Source: Streptomyces sp. Q6
GTDB lineage: Bacteria > Actinomycetota > Actinomycetes > Streptomycetales > Streptomycetaceae
NCBI RefSeq assembly: GCF_036967205.1
Contig: NZ_CP146022.1
Location: forward strand, 6,634,001-6,698,000
Reading direction: 5' to 3'
Length of the DNA stretch: 64,000 nucleotides
Position numbers and translations under genes: made by a program
Shown here: positions 19,204-31,505 of the stretch, one piece after another
How the letters are laid out: each line of letters begins with the position of its first letter
Position numbering within the stretch: the first letter of the stretch is position 1
Notes under the pieces: generated by a model
What the model was told of the DNA's origin: nothing
Seen by the model: the letters and a program-made list of their open reading frames with translations, nothing else
The model's database searches: none

Positions 19204-20994
19204 CTAAGGCGCGACAGCGACCACGCACGACTCCGGCGGAATCGTGAGCACTCCGTCCGCCCCAGGGACGTCCACCCGCTCCCATGCCGCCAGCAACCGC
19301 GCCACCGGCCGCCCCAGCGGAATCGACACCGCCGCCCCCGACAGGTTCACCGCCACCCGCAGATCACCCCGCCGGTACGCGATCCAGCGGGCCTCCTCGT
19401 CGTACGCGACCCGCACCGCCGCCAGATCCGGGTCCTGAAGGTCCGTACGGGCGTGGCGCAGGGCGATGAGTTCCCGGTACCACGCGAGCACGCGCGCGTG
19501 GTCGCCGCTCTCGCGCTCCGACCAGTCGAGACAGGACCGCAGCCGCGTCGCCGGGTCCTGCGGGTCCGGGATGTCGGACTCCGCCCAGCCGTGCGCCGCG
19601 AACTCCCGCCGCCTGCCCTTGCGTACGGCGTCGGCGAGCGACGGGTCGGTGTGGTCCGTGAAGTACTGCCACGGTGTGCTCGCCGCCCACTCCTCGCCCA
19701 TGAACAGCATCGGCGTGAACGGGCCGGTGAGCACCAGCGTCGCCGCGCACGCGAGGAGGCCGGGGGAGACGGAGGCGGCGAGCCGGTCGCCCTGCGCGCG
19801 GTTGCCCACCTGGTCGTGGGTCTGCGTGTAGGCGAGCAGCCGGTGCCCGGGTGTCCGGGTACGGTCCACCGGACGGCCGTGCCGGCGGCCGCGGAACGTC
19901 GAGTACGTGCCGTCGTGGAAGAAGCCGTGCGTGAGCGTCTTGGCGATCGCCGCCAGCGGCTCACGCGCGAAGTCCGCGTAGTACCCCTGCCGTTCACCGG
20001 TGACGGCGGCGTGGATCGCGTGGTGGACGTCGTCGTTCCACTGCGCGTGCAGGCCGATCCCGCCCTCCGCGCGCGGCGTGATGATCCGTGGATCGCCGAG
20101 GTCCGACTCGCCGATCAGGAAGAGCGGGCGGCCCAGCTGTCCGGCGAGGCGGTCGACGTCCGCCGACAGCTCCTCCAGGAACGTCAGCGCCCGCCGGTCG
20201 TGGAGTTCGTGGATCGCGTCGAGCCGCAGCCCGTCGATCCGGTAGTCGCGCAGCCAGGTCAGCGCGCTGCCGACCAGATAGGCACGCACCTCGTCCGAGC
20301 CGGGCGCGTCCAGGTTCATGGCGCTGCCCCACGGCGTGTGGTGCGTGTCCGTGAAGTACGGGCCGAACGCGGGCAGATGGTTGCCGGACGGGCCCAGATG
20401 GTTGTGCACCACGTCCAGGACGACCCCGAGCCCCCGCTCGTGCGCCGCGTCGACAAAGCGCTTCAGCGCCTCCGGGCCGCCGTACGGCTCGTGCACGGCC
20501 CACGGGCCGACCCCGTCGTAGCCCCAGCCGTGCCGCCCCGGGACCGGGGACAGCGGCATCAACTCGACGTGCGTGATGCCCAGGTCGACCAGATGGTCGA
20601 GGCGCTCGGCGGCGGCGTCGAGGGTGCCCTCCTGCGTGTACGTGCCCACGTGCAGCTCGTACAGGACCGCGCCGGTCAGATCCCGCCCCGCCCAACCGGT
20701 CCGCCAGACGTACCGGTCGTGGTCGACGACCGCGCTCAGCCCGTCGGGCCCGTCGGGCTGGCGGCGGGAGCGGGGGTCGGGCAGGACGGGGCCGCCGTCG
20801 AGCGCGAACCCGTAGCGCGTCCCGTCCCTGGCCTCGGCCGACCCCGACCACCAGCCGACGCGATCGGGATCACGCTCCAGCTCTGTGTCCGCAGCGCCCG
20901 CTACGTGGAGCGTGACCCGCTCGGACTGTGGTGCCCACACCTCGAACTGCACGGACGGTTCCCCCTCGTCTGCGGCCGGTGACGACGCGTCCAT
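19204..20994 (-). CDS. treZ: Malto-oligosyltrehalose trehalohydrolase TreZ
   Basis: Encodes 596 residues. An N-terminal beta-sandwich (EVWAPQSERVTLHV) precedes a GH13 barrel with VVLDVVHNHLG, GLRLDAIHEL (nucleophile Asp) and LIGESDL (acid Glu). FSPVL-like and GYDGVGPWAVHEPYG blocks are typical of TreZ. It cleaves the alpha-1,4 bond next to the terminal trehalosyl unit made by TreY, releasing trehalose. TreY and GlgX (TreX) lie in the same 12-kb stretch, although separated by unrelated genes and pointing the same way. Length matches the family. Confidence 0.95.
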   Translation of the reverse strand: MDASSPAADEGEPSVQFEVWAPQSERVTLHVAGAADTELERDPDRVGWWSGSAEARDGTRYGFALDGGPVLPDPRSRRQPDGPDGLSAVVDHDRYVWRTGWAGRDLTGAVLYELHVGTYTQEGTLDAAAERLDHLVDLGITHVELMPLSPVPGRHGWGYDGVGPWAVHEPYGGPEALKRFVDAAHERGLGVVLDVVHNHLGPSGNHLPAFGPYFTDTHHTPWGSAMNLDAPGSDEVRAYLVGSALTWLRDYRIDGLRLDAIHELHDRRALTFLEELSADVDRLAGQLGRPLFLIGESDLGDPRIITPRAEGGIGLHAQWNDDVHHAIHAAVTGERQGYYADFAREPLAAIAKTLTHGFFHDGTYSTFRGRRHGRPVDRTRTPGHRLLAYTQTHDQVGNRAQGDRLAASVSPGLLACAATLVLTGPFTPMLFMGEEWAASTPWQYFTDHTDPSLADAVRKGRRREFAAHGWAESDIPDPQDPATRLRSCLDWSERESGDHARVLAWYRELIALRHARTDLQDPDLAAVRVAYDEEARWIAYRRGDLRVAVNLSGAAVSIPLGRPVARLLAAWERVDVPGADGVLTIPPESCVVAVAP

Positions 20995-21047
20995 GGTGCG
21001 TCACTCTTGATCGTCAGGAGGGCCGATTCGGCGAGTTGCGGCCCGGG

Positions 21048-21986
21048 TCACACGTAATGGACGCGCTTCTGCGTCACCGGGTACCCGGCCTTCGTGAAAT
21101 TCGCCGCCATCGGGACGTTCCCCTGGTCGGTGGCCGCGTCGATCGCCTCGGCACCCTGCTCGACGAGGAAACGCGTCGATTCCACCAGGAGGTCATACGC
21201 ATAACCCCGCCCGCGCTGCTCCGGCACGACCCCGATGAAGCCGATGATCGGGCCCGAGTGGTTGTACGCGGGCACATGGATGCCGACGACGTCGCCGCCG
21301 TCCTTCGTGTACGCCAATCGCAGCCATGAGCGGGGCGAAGGGCACCAGTGGAAGAAGTCCAGCTCCTCCCGCGCGGCCTGGTCGAGGCCGCCCTCCTCGA
21401 CCGCGCGCAGCGCGTGCGCGTCCAGCGTCGCGGAGTGCACGCGACGCAGCACGTCGAGGACGACCGCGTCGTCCGGCTCCGCCCGGAACTCCAGCCGGCC
21501 GGGCCGCTCCGGAACGCCGTTCTCCGGAGTCCACCGGTAACGGAAACGCTCCACAAGAAGGCGCATGCCCGCCTGTCGCGCCGCCTCCATGCGTGCTTCG
21601 GCGGCGGCGCGCACCTCGGGGCGCTCCTCCCAGTCGGCGGGCAGGATCAGCTCGTACTCGACGTCGTACGGGGCCTGCTTCAGGAGCTCGACGCCCGCTT
21701 CCAGGTCGTCGGGGGAGACGTCGAACCAGTTCAGGTTGACCGGCTCCGCGTCGTCCGGCGCGCCCCACCAGGCGGCCCGTGCCACGACGCGTCCCGCGCG
21801 CAGCGCCACCCAGGTCCGGGCGGGGTCGTAGTCACCGCCCTCGGCGAACGTGCGGTAGTCGACTCCGGTGATGACGCGGCCGACGAGGCCCGGGTCGTCC
21901 ATGGAGTGGAAGAGTGCGGTGTCGCCCTTCGAAGGCTCGCCGTCCGTGAGGGCGCGAATCACCAGGTCCTGCGTGACAGAGGTCAA
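21048..21986 (-). CDS. GNAT-family N-acetyltransferase
   Basis: Encodes 312 residues. The C-terminal domain has the acetyl-CoA loop VVPEQRGRGYAYDLL followed by a terminal strand and the asparagine loop (DQGNVPMAANFTKAGY). The N-terminal half resembles a second, degenerate GNAT domain. The start is a TTG with AAGGAG five bases upstream (minus strand), the only start with a RBS in range. Substrate unknown. It diverges from the DUF1707-FHA gene. Confidence 0.82.
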   Translation of the reverse strand: MTSVTQDLVIRALTDGEPSKGDTALFHSMDDPGLVGRVITGVDYRTFAEGGDYDPARTWVALRAGRVVARAAWWGAPDDAEPVNLNWFDVSPDDLEAGVELLKQAPYDVEYELILPADWEERPEVRAAAEARMEAARQAGMRLLVERFRYRWTPENGVPERPGRLEFRAEPDDAVVLDVLRRVHSATLDAHALRAVEEGGLDQAAREELDFFHWCPSPRSWLRLAYTKDGGDVVGIHVPAYNHSGPIIGFIGVVPEQRGRGYAYDLLVESTRFLVEQGAEAIDAATDQGNVPMAANFTKAGYPVTQKRVHYV

Positions 21987-22106
21987 GAACTCTCCTTGTG
22001 GAGCGGCCCGTTCCCGGCCGCGGCGGCGACGAACGTAGCAGGGGCGGGAGCGGGACGCTCCCGGTTTTCTGGACACCCCGGCCCCCGCTGCCCGACAATC
22101 ACCTCT

Positions 22107-22658
22107 GTGACGTCCTCTTTTGAACACCACACGTACCCGGGGCGGTTGTCCGACGCCGAGCGGGACCGTGCGCTGAAGGTGCTCAGGGACGGGGTCGCGC
22201 TCGGCCGGCTCTCGCACGACACGTTCGTGCGCCGCATGGAGCTGGCGCTCGCGGCCCGCAAGCCGGACGAACTGGCCGTGCTCACCGCCGACCTGCGCCG
22301 CGAGAACCGGTGGTCGCGTGCCGTCTTCGGGGCCGTGGGGGCCGTCTCCGGGTTCACCGTGCGGCTGCGCCGCGCCTGGACCGTCGAGCGGCTGCCCAAG
22401 CTGCTGCTGCCGCCGGTCGCCAACCCGTACCCGCTGCGGATCGGCCGCGACCCGGCGAACGGCCTGCGCCTCAGCCACGAGACGGTCTCGCGGGTGCACG
22501 CCGAGCTGAGCCGGCAGGGCGGCACGTGGGTGCTGCGCGACCTCGGCTCCACGAACGGCACGTCCGTGAACGGCCGGCGGGTCATCGGCGCCGCCGTCGT
22601 CCAGGACGGCGACCAGGTCGCCTTCGGCCGGATGTCGTTCCGGCTCTCCGCAGGCTGA
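22107..22658 (+). CDS. DUF1707 and FHA domain protein
   Basis: Encodes 183 residues. Residues 1-60 form a DUF1707 domain (RLSDAERDRALKVLRDGVALGRLS), common in actinobacterial membrane or signalling proteins. Residues about 105-183 form an FHA phosphothreonine-binding domain with IGRD, HETVSRVHAEL and DLGSTNGTSVNG. The link between them is basic and lacks a transmembrane helix. It should recognise a Thr-phosphorylated partner of Ser/Thr kinases. GACAAT lies seven bases before the GTG start and there is no RBS, so the transcript is probably leaderless. Confidence 0.87.
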   Translation: MTSSFEHHTYPGRLSDAERDRALKVLRDGVALGRLSHDTFVRRMELALAARKPDELAVLTADLRRENRWSRAVFGAVGAVSGFTVRLRRAWTVERLPKLLLPPVANPYPLRIGRDPANGLRLSHETVSRVHAELSRQGGTWVLRDLGSTNGTSVNGRRVIGAAVVQDGDQVAFGRMSFRLSAG

Positions 22659-22708
22659 ACCGCCCGACTGACCGGCCGACAGGCCGACCGCCCGACTGAC
22701 CGGCCGAC
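22659..22708 (+). repeat. Tandem 22-bp direct repeat with 28-bp period
   Basis: Two identical copies of a 22-bp sequence beginning ACCGCCCGACTG (22659-22680 and 22687-22708) are separated by AGGCCG, directly after the FHA gene stop. Partial degenerate copies (ACCGACAGACCGACAGACCGG) continue downstream. It looks like slippage-derived tandem repetition. Confidence 0.7.
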
Positions 22709-22749
22709 GGACCGACAGACCGACAGACCGGCCGGCAGGCCGTCGGTCC
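22709..22749 (+). terminator. Hairpin terminator between convergent genes
   Basis: GGACCGAC (22709-22716) pairs with GTCGGTCC (22742-22749) around a 25-base GC-rich loop, and GTCTTTGTC follows. It lies between the FHA gene and the converging M14 peptidase gene and could terminate both. Confidence 0.5.
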
Positions 22750-22787
22750 GTCTTTGTCATCCGGCGGGCCCGGTCGGCCGGGCGCGG

Positions 22788-24029
22788 TCAGCCCTGCGCG
22801 TGCCGGACCGCCGCGATCGTCGTCCGCGCCTGGTGCTCGACCTGATGGGCCACCGGCACCCAGCGCGCCCCGAACCGGTCCGCGTACACCTCGCACCAGC
22901 GCGTGACGAGGGCGTCGAGGCGGGGCGCCGCCAGGTCGTCGGCCTCCTCCAGGACCCGCAGCAGCATCGCGGCGGCCCGCAGCGGCAGTCGCCGCGCGAA
23001 CGCGTCGATCGATCCGATGTACGCCATCGTCGCGTTCGGCGGCGGGGGCTGCATCCAGTCGTCCGCCAGGCCCGGTACGAGGCTCAGTGCCCAGCGCGCC
23101 GCCCGCAGCAGCGGGCCCGTGGTGTCGGGGAGGCGGGGCAGGGACTCCGCGAGGATGTCCTCGACCAGGAGGGTGTCGCGGCTCAGCCGCGCCGACAGCC
23201 GCGCGAGGGCCCGCTCGGGCGCCGGGTGCGTCGCCGGGTCGTCGACCAGGTCGCTGGCCCACATGGGGACCTCGACGATGGCCGTGGAGCCGCCGTAGCG
23301 GTGGGCGTGATGCCAGGTGGAGTGCCGGGCGTCGTCCGGCAGGCTCGGGAACGCGGCCTGCGCGTCGGGGTCCGGCATCACATGCACCCCGCGCCCGGAA
23401 GCTGGCCAGCCCGCCGCGTCGGACGCCCCGGTCTCCACCGGGATGTGCAACTCCGCCGCCGACTTCGCGAACGGCTCGGCGAGCCCCGGTATGTCACGCG
23501 TCAACTGCACCCAGCTGCCGCCCAGTTCCGTGCCGTGCAGCGACACCTGGAGGTAGGGGCGCAGGTGGTCGATGACACCGGTGAGCGTCCGCGTCTCCGG
23601 CGGGAGCCGGTCCGGCGGCAGCACGGACGGCGACCACTCGGGCTGCTCCGGGCCCGCGGGCCGGAAGAAGTGCCGGTGGTAGTCGAGGAGGGTGCGCGGC
23701 GCCGGTGTGCGGTGCAGGGCCGCGCCGTCCGGGTCCGCGCAGAGCAGGAAGTGCCAGGACCGGTCGGTTCTCAACTCCCGGTCCATCAGCGCTCGTTCGG
23801 CCAGGTGCAGCACCGTGGAGGCGCCCGTAGGTTCGTTGGCGTGCGCGCCCGCGACGATCAGGACGGCACGCCGGTCGTGTCCCACGGACAGCAGCTGAAG
23901 GGGTCTGTTCCCCCGGGACAGACCGACCTGGCGTAGATGGCACAGGTCAGGTCGGTGGGTCGCCAGCTCCCGCGCTGACTGGACCAGTTCGGCCGAGGTG
24001 GGGTAGCGCTGCTCCGTCAGATGACTCAC
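22788..24029 (-). CDS. M14-family zinc carboxypeptidase-like protein
   Basis: Encodes 413 residues from a GTG. The M14 zinc ligands are AGAHANEPTG (HxxE) and the later histidine in VSLHGTELGG; the catalytic glutamate is probably in AIVEVPMW. A C-terminal extension of about 130 helical residues follows. No signal peptide is seen, so it is cytoplasmic, unlike secreted M14 digestive enzymes. An alternative start 42 bases upstream adds MGYCVLLTPRAPTG. Substrate could be a peptide or a murein peptide. Confidence 0.8.
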   Translation of the reverse strand: MSHLTEQRYPTSAELVQSARELATHRPDLCHLRQVGLSRGNRPLQLLSVGHDRRAVLIVAGAHANEPTGASTVLHLAERALMDRELRTDRSWHFLLCADPDGAALHRTPAPRTLLDYHRHFFRPAGPEQPEWSPSVLPPDRLPPETRTLTGVIDHLRPYLQVSLHGTELGGSWVQLTRDIPGLAEPFAKSAAELHIPVETGASDAAGWPASGRGVHVMPDPDAQAAFPSLPDDARHSTWHHAHRYGGSTAIVEVPMWASDLVDDPATHPAPERALARLSARLSRDTLLVEDILAESLPRLPDTTGPLLRAARWALSLVPGLADDWMQPPPPNATMAYIGSIDAFARRLPLRAAAMLLRVLEEADDLAAPRLDALVTRWCEVYADRFGARWVPVAHQVEHQARTTIAAVRHAQG

Positions 24030-24401
24030 CCCCGTTGGTGCTCTCGGCGTCAGCAAAACGCAGTACCCCACGCCAGGACCGGACTGTCAAGAAGGCCTGT
24101 CCCGGCCGCCGTCCCGCGTCCCGGCACCCGTGCAGGCCACACCCCGCATGACGGGAGAACGTCTCGGCGACAGACTTCGTTCCGGTTCTTCCCGCCGTGC
24201 GTCCCGTCCATGGATACGGGACCGGCGGGCCCGGTGTTCATCCCGGTCTCCGCCGAAATCTCAGGCTATGCCCTTACGGAGGGTAGGCGCCATCACTCGT
24301 ACGGGCGTACGAGGAGAGCGCGCCGGAGCCGCCGGTGGTCCGCTGGGAGGAGCCGCGCGCAGCACCGGTGCGCGCATCGGCGCACAGAGTGGAGCCCCGC
24401 G
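24030..24401. other. Divergent region upstream of M14 peptidase and P450
   Basis: About 370 bases between divergent starts. An in-frame extension of the P450 exists here, but it is arginine/serine-rich, carries no P450 homology and would overlap the peptidase start, so I treat the stretch as promoter sequence. No repeat or small gene is supported. Confidence 0.4.
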
Positions 24402-25571
24402 GTGCTGTGCCCTCTCGGACAGGCCTCACAGCCCGGGGTCCGTCGTCACCTCCCCCTCCGTCCCACGCCGCCGCCAAGCCTCGCCGACCCCGACGTGGCC
24501 CGTGACCCGTACCCGCTGTACCGCAGGCTCCGCGACACCCACCCCCTCCTTCACGACGAGGTCTTCGGCGCGTGGCTGCTCAGCCGCTACGTGGACGTGC
24601 GCGCGGCCCTCGCCGACCCCCGCCTGGTCGCCCCGCCGCCCGGCCGCTCCTTCGCCCACCTCGAAGAGGCCACGCACGACGCCCACCGGGCCCTCGTCTC
24701 CCCGGCACTCCAGGGACGCGCGCTGGCCGCGTTGAAGGCGGGCGTCGACCGCACCGCCTACGTGCTCGCGCGCCGCCTGATACGCCTCCAAGAGGCCGAC
24801 CTGGTCGAGGAGTTCTGCCACTGGCTGCCCGCCGCCGCGGTCGTGGCCGCGCTCGGCCTGCCGCCCGCCGACACGGTCCGCATCGCCCCCTGGTGCCGCA
24901 CCGGACTGACCCACCTCGGCGGTGTCCCCGCCGACCTCGACCTCGACGCGTTCCTGCGGCCCCACCTCGCCCGCCGCCGCGCACACCCGGGCGGCGACCT
25001 CCTGTCCGTGCTGTGCACCGCGCGGACCGACGGGCGGCCGCTGTCCGACGAGGCGGTCACCGGGCTCGTGGCGACCCTGCTCGGCGCGGGCGGCGAGGCC
25101 ACCGGGCGGGCCCTCGCCGCGCTCCTCGCCAACCTCCTCGACCACCCCGCCCAGTTGGCGCTCGTCCGGGCCCGGCCCGGCCTGGCCGACGCCGCCTGGG
25201 CCGAGTCGCTGCGCCGCGACCCGGCCGTGCACATCGTGCTGCGCCGCGCCCTCGCCCCGGTCGAGACGAGCGGCGGCACGATACCCGCGGGCGCCACCGT
25301 GGCCTGCCTGGTGGGCTCCGCCGGCCGGGACGCCACCCGCTTCGCCGACCCCGACCGCTACGACGTCTTCCGCGCGGCCCCGGGCCAGCTGGCGTTCGGC
25401 GCGGGCCGCCACCGCTGCCTCGGCGTCCAGCTCGCCCGCCTCACCGCCGGTTCGGGCCTGCGCGCCCTCCTGGAGGCCCTGCCGGTGCTTCGCTGGGCGC
25501 CGGGCTTCAGACCGGCCCCCGAGGGCCTGCTCACCCGCTCTCCGGCCGCTGTGCGGGTCCGTCTGCGCTGA
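24402..25571 (+). CDS. Cytochrome P450 with altered I-helix
   Basis: Encodes 389 residues from a GTG with GGAG about eight bases upstream. The heme loop FGAGRHRCLGVQLAR and the ExxR in ESLRRDP are intact. The I-helix reads LLGAGGEATGRA: the acid is kept as Glu but the next residue, usually Thr of the (A/G)GxDT motif, is Ala, with Thr one position later. This could alter oxygen activation. The protein is short for a P450. No redox partner is adjacent. Its 3' end overlaps the treY 3' end by 41 bases (convergent). Confidence 0.85.
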   Translation: MLCPLGQASQPGVRRHLPLRPTPPPSLADPDVARDPYPLYRRLRDTHPLLHDEVFGAWLLSRYVDVRAALADPRLVAPPPGRSFAHLEEATHDAHRALVSPALQGRALAALKAGVDRTAYVLARRLIRLQEADLVEEFCHWLPAAAVVAALGLPPADTVRIAPWCRTGLTHLGGVPADLDLDAFLRPHLARRRAHPGGDLLSVLCTARTDGRPLSDEAVTGLVATLLGAGGEATGRALAALLANLLDHPAQLALVRARPGLADAAWAESLRRDPAVHIVLRRALAPVETSGGTIPAGATVACLVGSAGRDATRFADPDRYDVFRAAPGQLAFGAGRHRCLGVQLARLTAGSGLRALLEALPVLRWAPGFRPAPEGLLTRSPAAVRVRLR

Positions 25572-27929
25572 CCTCGTCGGCCCGGACCAGCAGCGCCACC
25601 GGCAGCCGTCCGAACAGCTCCGCCGCGCGCGCGTGCCCGCTGAACCGCCGCTCGGGGCCGAGCAGCTCGACCCAGTCGCCGTCCGGCAGCCGCACCTCCG
25701 TGTCCCGCCACCCACCCGCCTCCGCGAGCCGCAACGACAGCCGGGTCACGGCCACGATCACGCGCTGCGACCGCATGTAGGCGACGCAGTGCGCCGCACC
25801 GGGACCCTCGGCGGACAGCGGTGTGTACGTCGCCCCGCCGCCGAACCAGTCCGGGTGCTCCTTGCGCAGCCGCAGCGCCGCCTTCGTGAGCGCCGACTTC
25901 TCCGTGGAGCGTTCGGCGTCGAAGCGGGCCGCCGCGCGGTTGTCCGGGTCCACGAGGGCCCGGTACTCGTGCTCCGTGCCCTGGTAGAGGTCGGGGACGC
26001 CCGGCATCGTCAGATGGACCAGCGCCATGCCCAGGACGTTCGCCCGCACGTGCGGTGCCAGCGAGTCCATGAAGCGCAGCACCGCGTCCCCGGGAGGACC
26101 GCACGGGCCGGCCGACACGAAGTCGCGCACCGCCTTCTCGTAGGAGGGGTTCTGCTCCGTCCACGTCGTGAACAGGCCCGCCTCGCGCGCGTGCTTGAGC
26201 ATCGCCCGCTGCAACCGCTCCGGCTCCGCGGGGCCGAGCCCGGCCACCGTCTGCCAGGCCGCCCACGCCAGTTGCGGGTCGGGGGCGCTGGTGCCGCCGC
26301 CGTGCGCGGTCCGCTCCGTCACCCCGGCCAGCAGCGCCTCCCAGCGGCCCGGACACTGGGTCAGGACCGAGATCCCCGCGCGTACGTCGGCGCTGCGCTT
26401 CGTGTCGTGCGTCGACAGGGCCGTCGACGTGTACGGCCAGTCCCGCTGCACGCGCGCGCAGTACGCGTGGAACGCCTCCGCCGCCACCGCCGGGCTGTCG
26501 GGGCAGCCGCCGACCTCCAGGGCCGACAGGAGCGGCGTGTGCCGGTAGAACGCCTTGTCCTCGACCGACTTGGCCCGCAGCGCCGACGCGGTCTGCGCGA
26601 ACCGGTCACGGAACCCGCGGTGCCGCGGGCCCGTGCCGCGCCGCCCCAGCGCCAGGTCCCGTACGGCGTCCACCGCGCGCGCCTCCTCCGGCACGGCGAA
26701 CGCGGCCTTCGCGTCCGCCGCGTCGTCCGCCGTCAGGACCGACTCCGGGTCCGCGCCGCCCGTCGCGTACGGGCGGTACACCGGGACCCGCACCAGCAGC
26801 TCCCGCAGCGCGGCGCGCAGCGCCACGGCGCGTGGTCGCGCAGCTCCGGCTCCAGGGCGCACAGCGCCACCGCCTCGCGCGTCAGCCGGTCCACCTCCGT
26901 GGCCAGCTCGTACGTCACGACCCGCCGGGCGGCGCGGCGCACCGTCGCCGCCCAGTCGCCGCCCTGGTCCGCCGCGGCGCCCGTGAACCGGCGGAACAGG
27001 CCCAGGAGGTGACCGGCGCCCGCCGGGTCCGTGAACAGGCCGTCCACGTGCCGCAGGGCGTCGTATCCGGTGGTGCCCGCCACCGGCCAGGCCGCGGGGA
27101 GATGCTCGTCCGCCTCCAGGATCTTCTCGACGACCGTCCACCGGCCGCCCGTCGCCTCGGCGAGGCGGCGCACGTAGCCGCCCGGGTCGGCGAGGCCGTC
27201 CGGGTGGTCCACCCGCAGCCCGTCGACGACACCCTCGCGCACCAGACGCAGCACCGTCGCGTGCGTCGCCTCGAAGACCTCCGGGTCCTCCATCCGCACC
27301 GCGATCAGGTCCGAGATGGTGAAGAAGCGCCGGTAATTGAGCTCCGTGCGGGCCAGCCGCCACCAGGCCAGGCGGTACCACTGCGCATCCAGGAGCTGCG
27401 GCAGCGGCAGGTCCCTGGTGCCCTCACGCAGGGGGAATTCGTGCTCGTAGTAGCGCAGTACGTCCCCGTCCACCTTCATGTGGGGCAGTTCGTCGCCCAC
27501 ATGTCGTGCGAGGACCGGGAGCAGCACCCGACCGCCCTGCGCCTCCCAGTCGATGTCGAACCAGCGCGCGTACGGAGACGACGGGCCGTGCCGCAGCACC
27601 TCCTGGAGCGGGCCGTTGTGGCGCGCGGACGCCGCCATGTGATTGGGCACGATGTCGACGACCAGGCCGAGCCCGTGCGCGTGCGCTGTGTCCGCCAGCG
27701 CCCGCAGGCCGTCCTCACCGCCCAGTTCGTCGCGCACGCGCGCGCAGTCCACCACGTCGTAGCCGTGCGTCGAACCGGGCACGGCCTCCAGGACGGGCGA
27801 CAGATGCAGATGGGAGACCCCCAAGGAGGCCAGATGGGGGACCGCGACCGCCGCCGCACCGAACCCGAAGTCCGGTTGCAGCTGGAGCCGGTACGTCGCC
27901 CACGGGATCGTCGGATGCTGAGGCGTCAT
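25531..27929 (-). pseudogene. treY: Maltooligosyl trehalose synthase TreY, interrupted by a one-base frameshift
   Basis: The N-terminal part (residues 1-370) contains the TreY blocks TYRLQLQPDFGF, VVDIVPNHMA, VDGLRVDHPDG and VEKILEADE. It leaves frame at about 26825-26832, immediately after ELRDH. The adjacent frame continues with AVALRAALRELLVRVPVYRPY and runs to the normal C-terminus (HDTKRSADVRAG, MPGVPDLYQGTE). The span is 2399 bases; one added base gives 800 codons, 799 residues, normal for Streptomyces TreY. TreY converts the reducing-end glucose of maltodextrins to a trehalosyl unit for TreZ. With the gene as read, trehalose synthesis by this route would fail. A sequencing indel is at least as likely as a real mutation. 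Confidence 0.85.
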
Positions 27930-28010
27930 GCGAACCTACGTACCCCCATGGGCGGGTTTCGTGTCATCGCCGCATACATGACCGCGTCCGGACGTCGTTA
28001 GCGTCGGACG

Positions 28011-29227
28011 ATGAGCGACGGATCGACGAAGGCGAGCGCGACGACACTCGACACCTACCGGCAGGTGGTCGCGGTCACGGGAGGGCTCCTGCCGACCGTC
28101 TCGTTCCTCGGCAGGCTCCCCGTCGCGGTGATCCAGTTCGGCAGCGTCCTGCTCGTCACGCGCACGAGCGGCTCGCTCGCCACCGGCGGCACCGTCGCCT
28201 GCGCTCTCGCGCTCGGCCAGGTCGCCATGGGGCCCTTCGTGGGCCGCCTCGCGGACCGGCGCGGGCAGCGCTCCGTGGTGCTCGCCTTCGCGCTGCTCAA
28301 CTCGCTCGCCGTGGCCGTCTACACGCTGGGCGCGCTGAGCCACCTGCCGACGCCCCTCCTGGTGGCGCTCGCGGTCCTCGCGGGCGCCACCGTGCCCGGC
28401 ATCGGACCTCTCGCGCGGGCCCGCGGTGTCGCCCTCGTCCGCCGCGAGGGGCCGACGAACGCGTCGTGAACGCCGTGCTGTCCCTGGAGTCGACGATGGA
28501 CGAGCTGTCGTTCGTCCTGGGCCCCGCCCTCATCGGCGTCGCCTCCGTGCTCGCGCACCCCGCCTACGCGTTCGCCGGCGCCGCCGTCCTGGTCGCCGTC
28601 TGCGGCACCGCCTTCGCCCTGCACCCGACGGCCGCGGCCGTGCCCGCGCCGCGCCGCGCGGCCCGGTCGCCGAGCGGCCGCGGCTGCCCCGCCAGGTCCA
28701 CGTCGTGCGCGTGGGCCTCGTGCTTCTCGGCGTCCTGCTCGGTGGCTGCGGCGCCGGAATCACCGCGCTCACGCAGGAGCTGGGCCACGAGGACCAGGCC
28801 GGGCTCGTCTACGCCGCGATGGGCGTCATGAGCGCCGTCGTCGGCCTGTCCATGGCGGCCGTCCCCGAACGGTTCGCGCTGCCGCACCGCTGGCGCGTCG
28901 CCACCGCCGCCGCGGCGCTCCTGTCGCTGCCGCTGATCGTCACGCACAGCATGCCGCTCCTGTACGTCGCCGTGACCGTCTTCGGCGCCCTGTTCGCACC
29001 GAACCTGATCACCGGGTTCGGGCTCACGGAACGGGCCGTGCCGCGCGAACGGCTCGCCGAGGGCATGACGGTCGCCGCGAGCGCGTTCGTCGGCGGACAG
29101 GCCGTCACGCTCGCCGCGGCGGGGCGCCTCGCGCAGGCTCACGGCCCCGCCGCCGCGTTCGCGGTGGGCAGCGCGGCCGCGGCCCTCGCCTTCGTCGTCG
29201 CATGGCGCGTACGGCCCCTCCAGGCCC

Positions 29228-29253
<26 letters not shown>
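28011..29253 (+). pseudogene. MFS transporter, interrupted by two one-base frameshifts
   Basis: Three reading frames each carry part of one major-facilitator protein. Residues 1-150 (MSDGSTKASATTLD through GPLARARGVAL, four to five helices) are in the first. The frame shifts at about 28448-28456 to AVLSLESTMDELSFVLGPAL and again at about 28650-28670 to VHVVRVGLVLLGVLLGG and the remaining helices. The span of 1243 bases plus two equals 415 codons (414 residues), a normal length. Both changes behave as single-base deletions in G/C runs. TAGCGT six bases before the ATG suggests a leaderless transcript. Substrate unknown. The 3' end overlaps glgX by 26 bases. Confidence 0.8.
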
Positions 29254-31345
<2,092 letters not shown>

Positions 31346-31505
31346 GGCTATGACTCTTCCACTTCCGGCCCGGTGATCCGGGCGACATCGGCCAGAGTCT
31401 CCCCGAAAGTGGCGGAACCACCCAGGAGTTGGGTCCCTCTTACAGGAAGACCACGCAATACCGGCATGCCCTCCGGTGGGACTGCCGGGGAAGTAGGGGG
31501 AAGAT

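Noticed and set aside
24021-24401. N-terminal extension of the second P450
   Set aside because: No P450 homology, overlaps the divergent peptidase start and has antisense-like composition.
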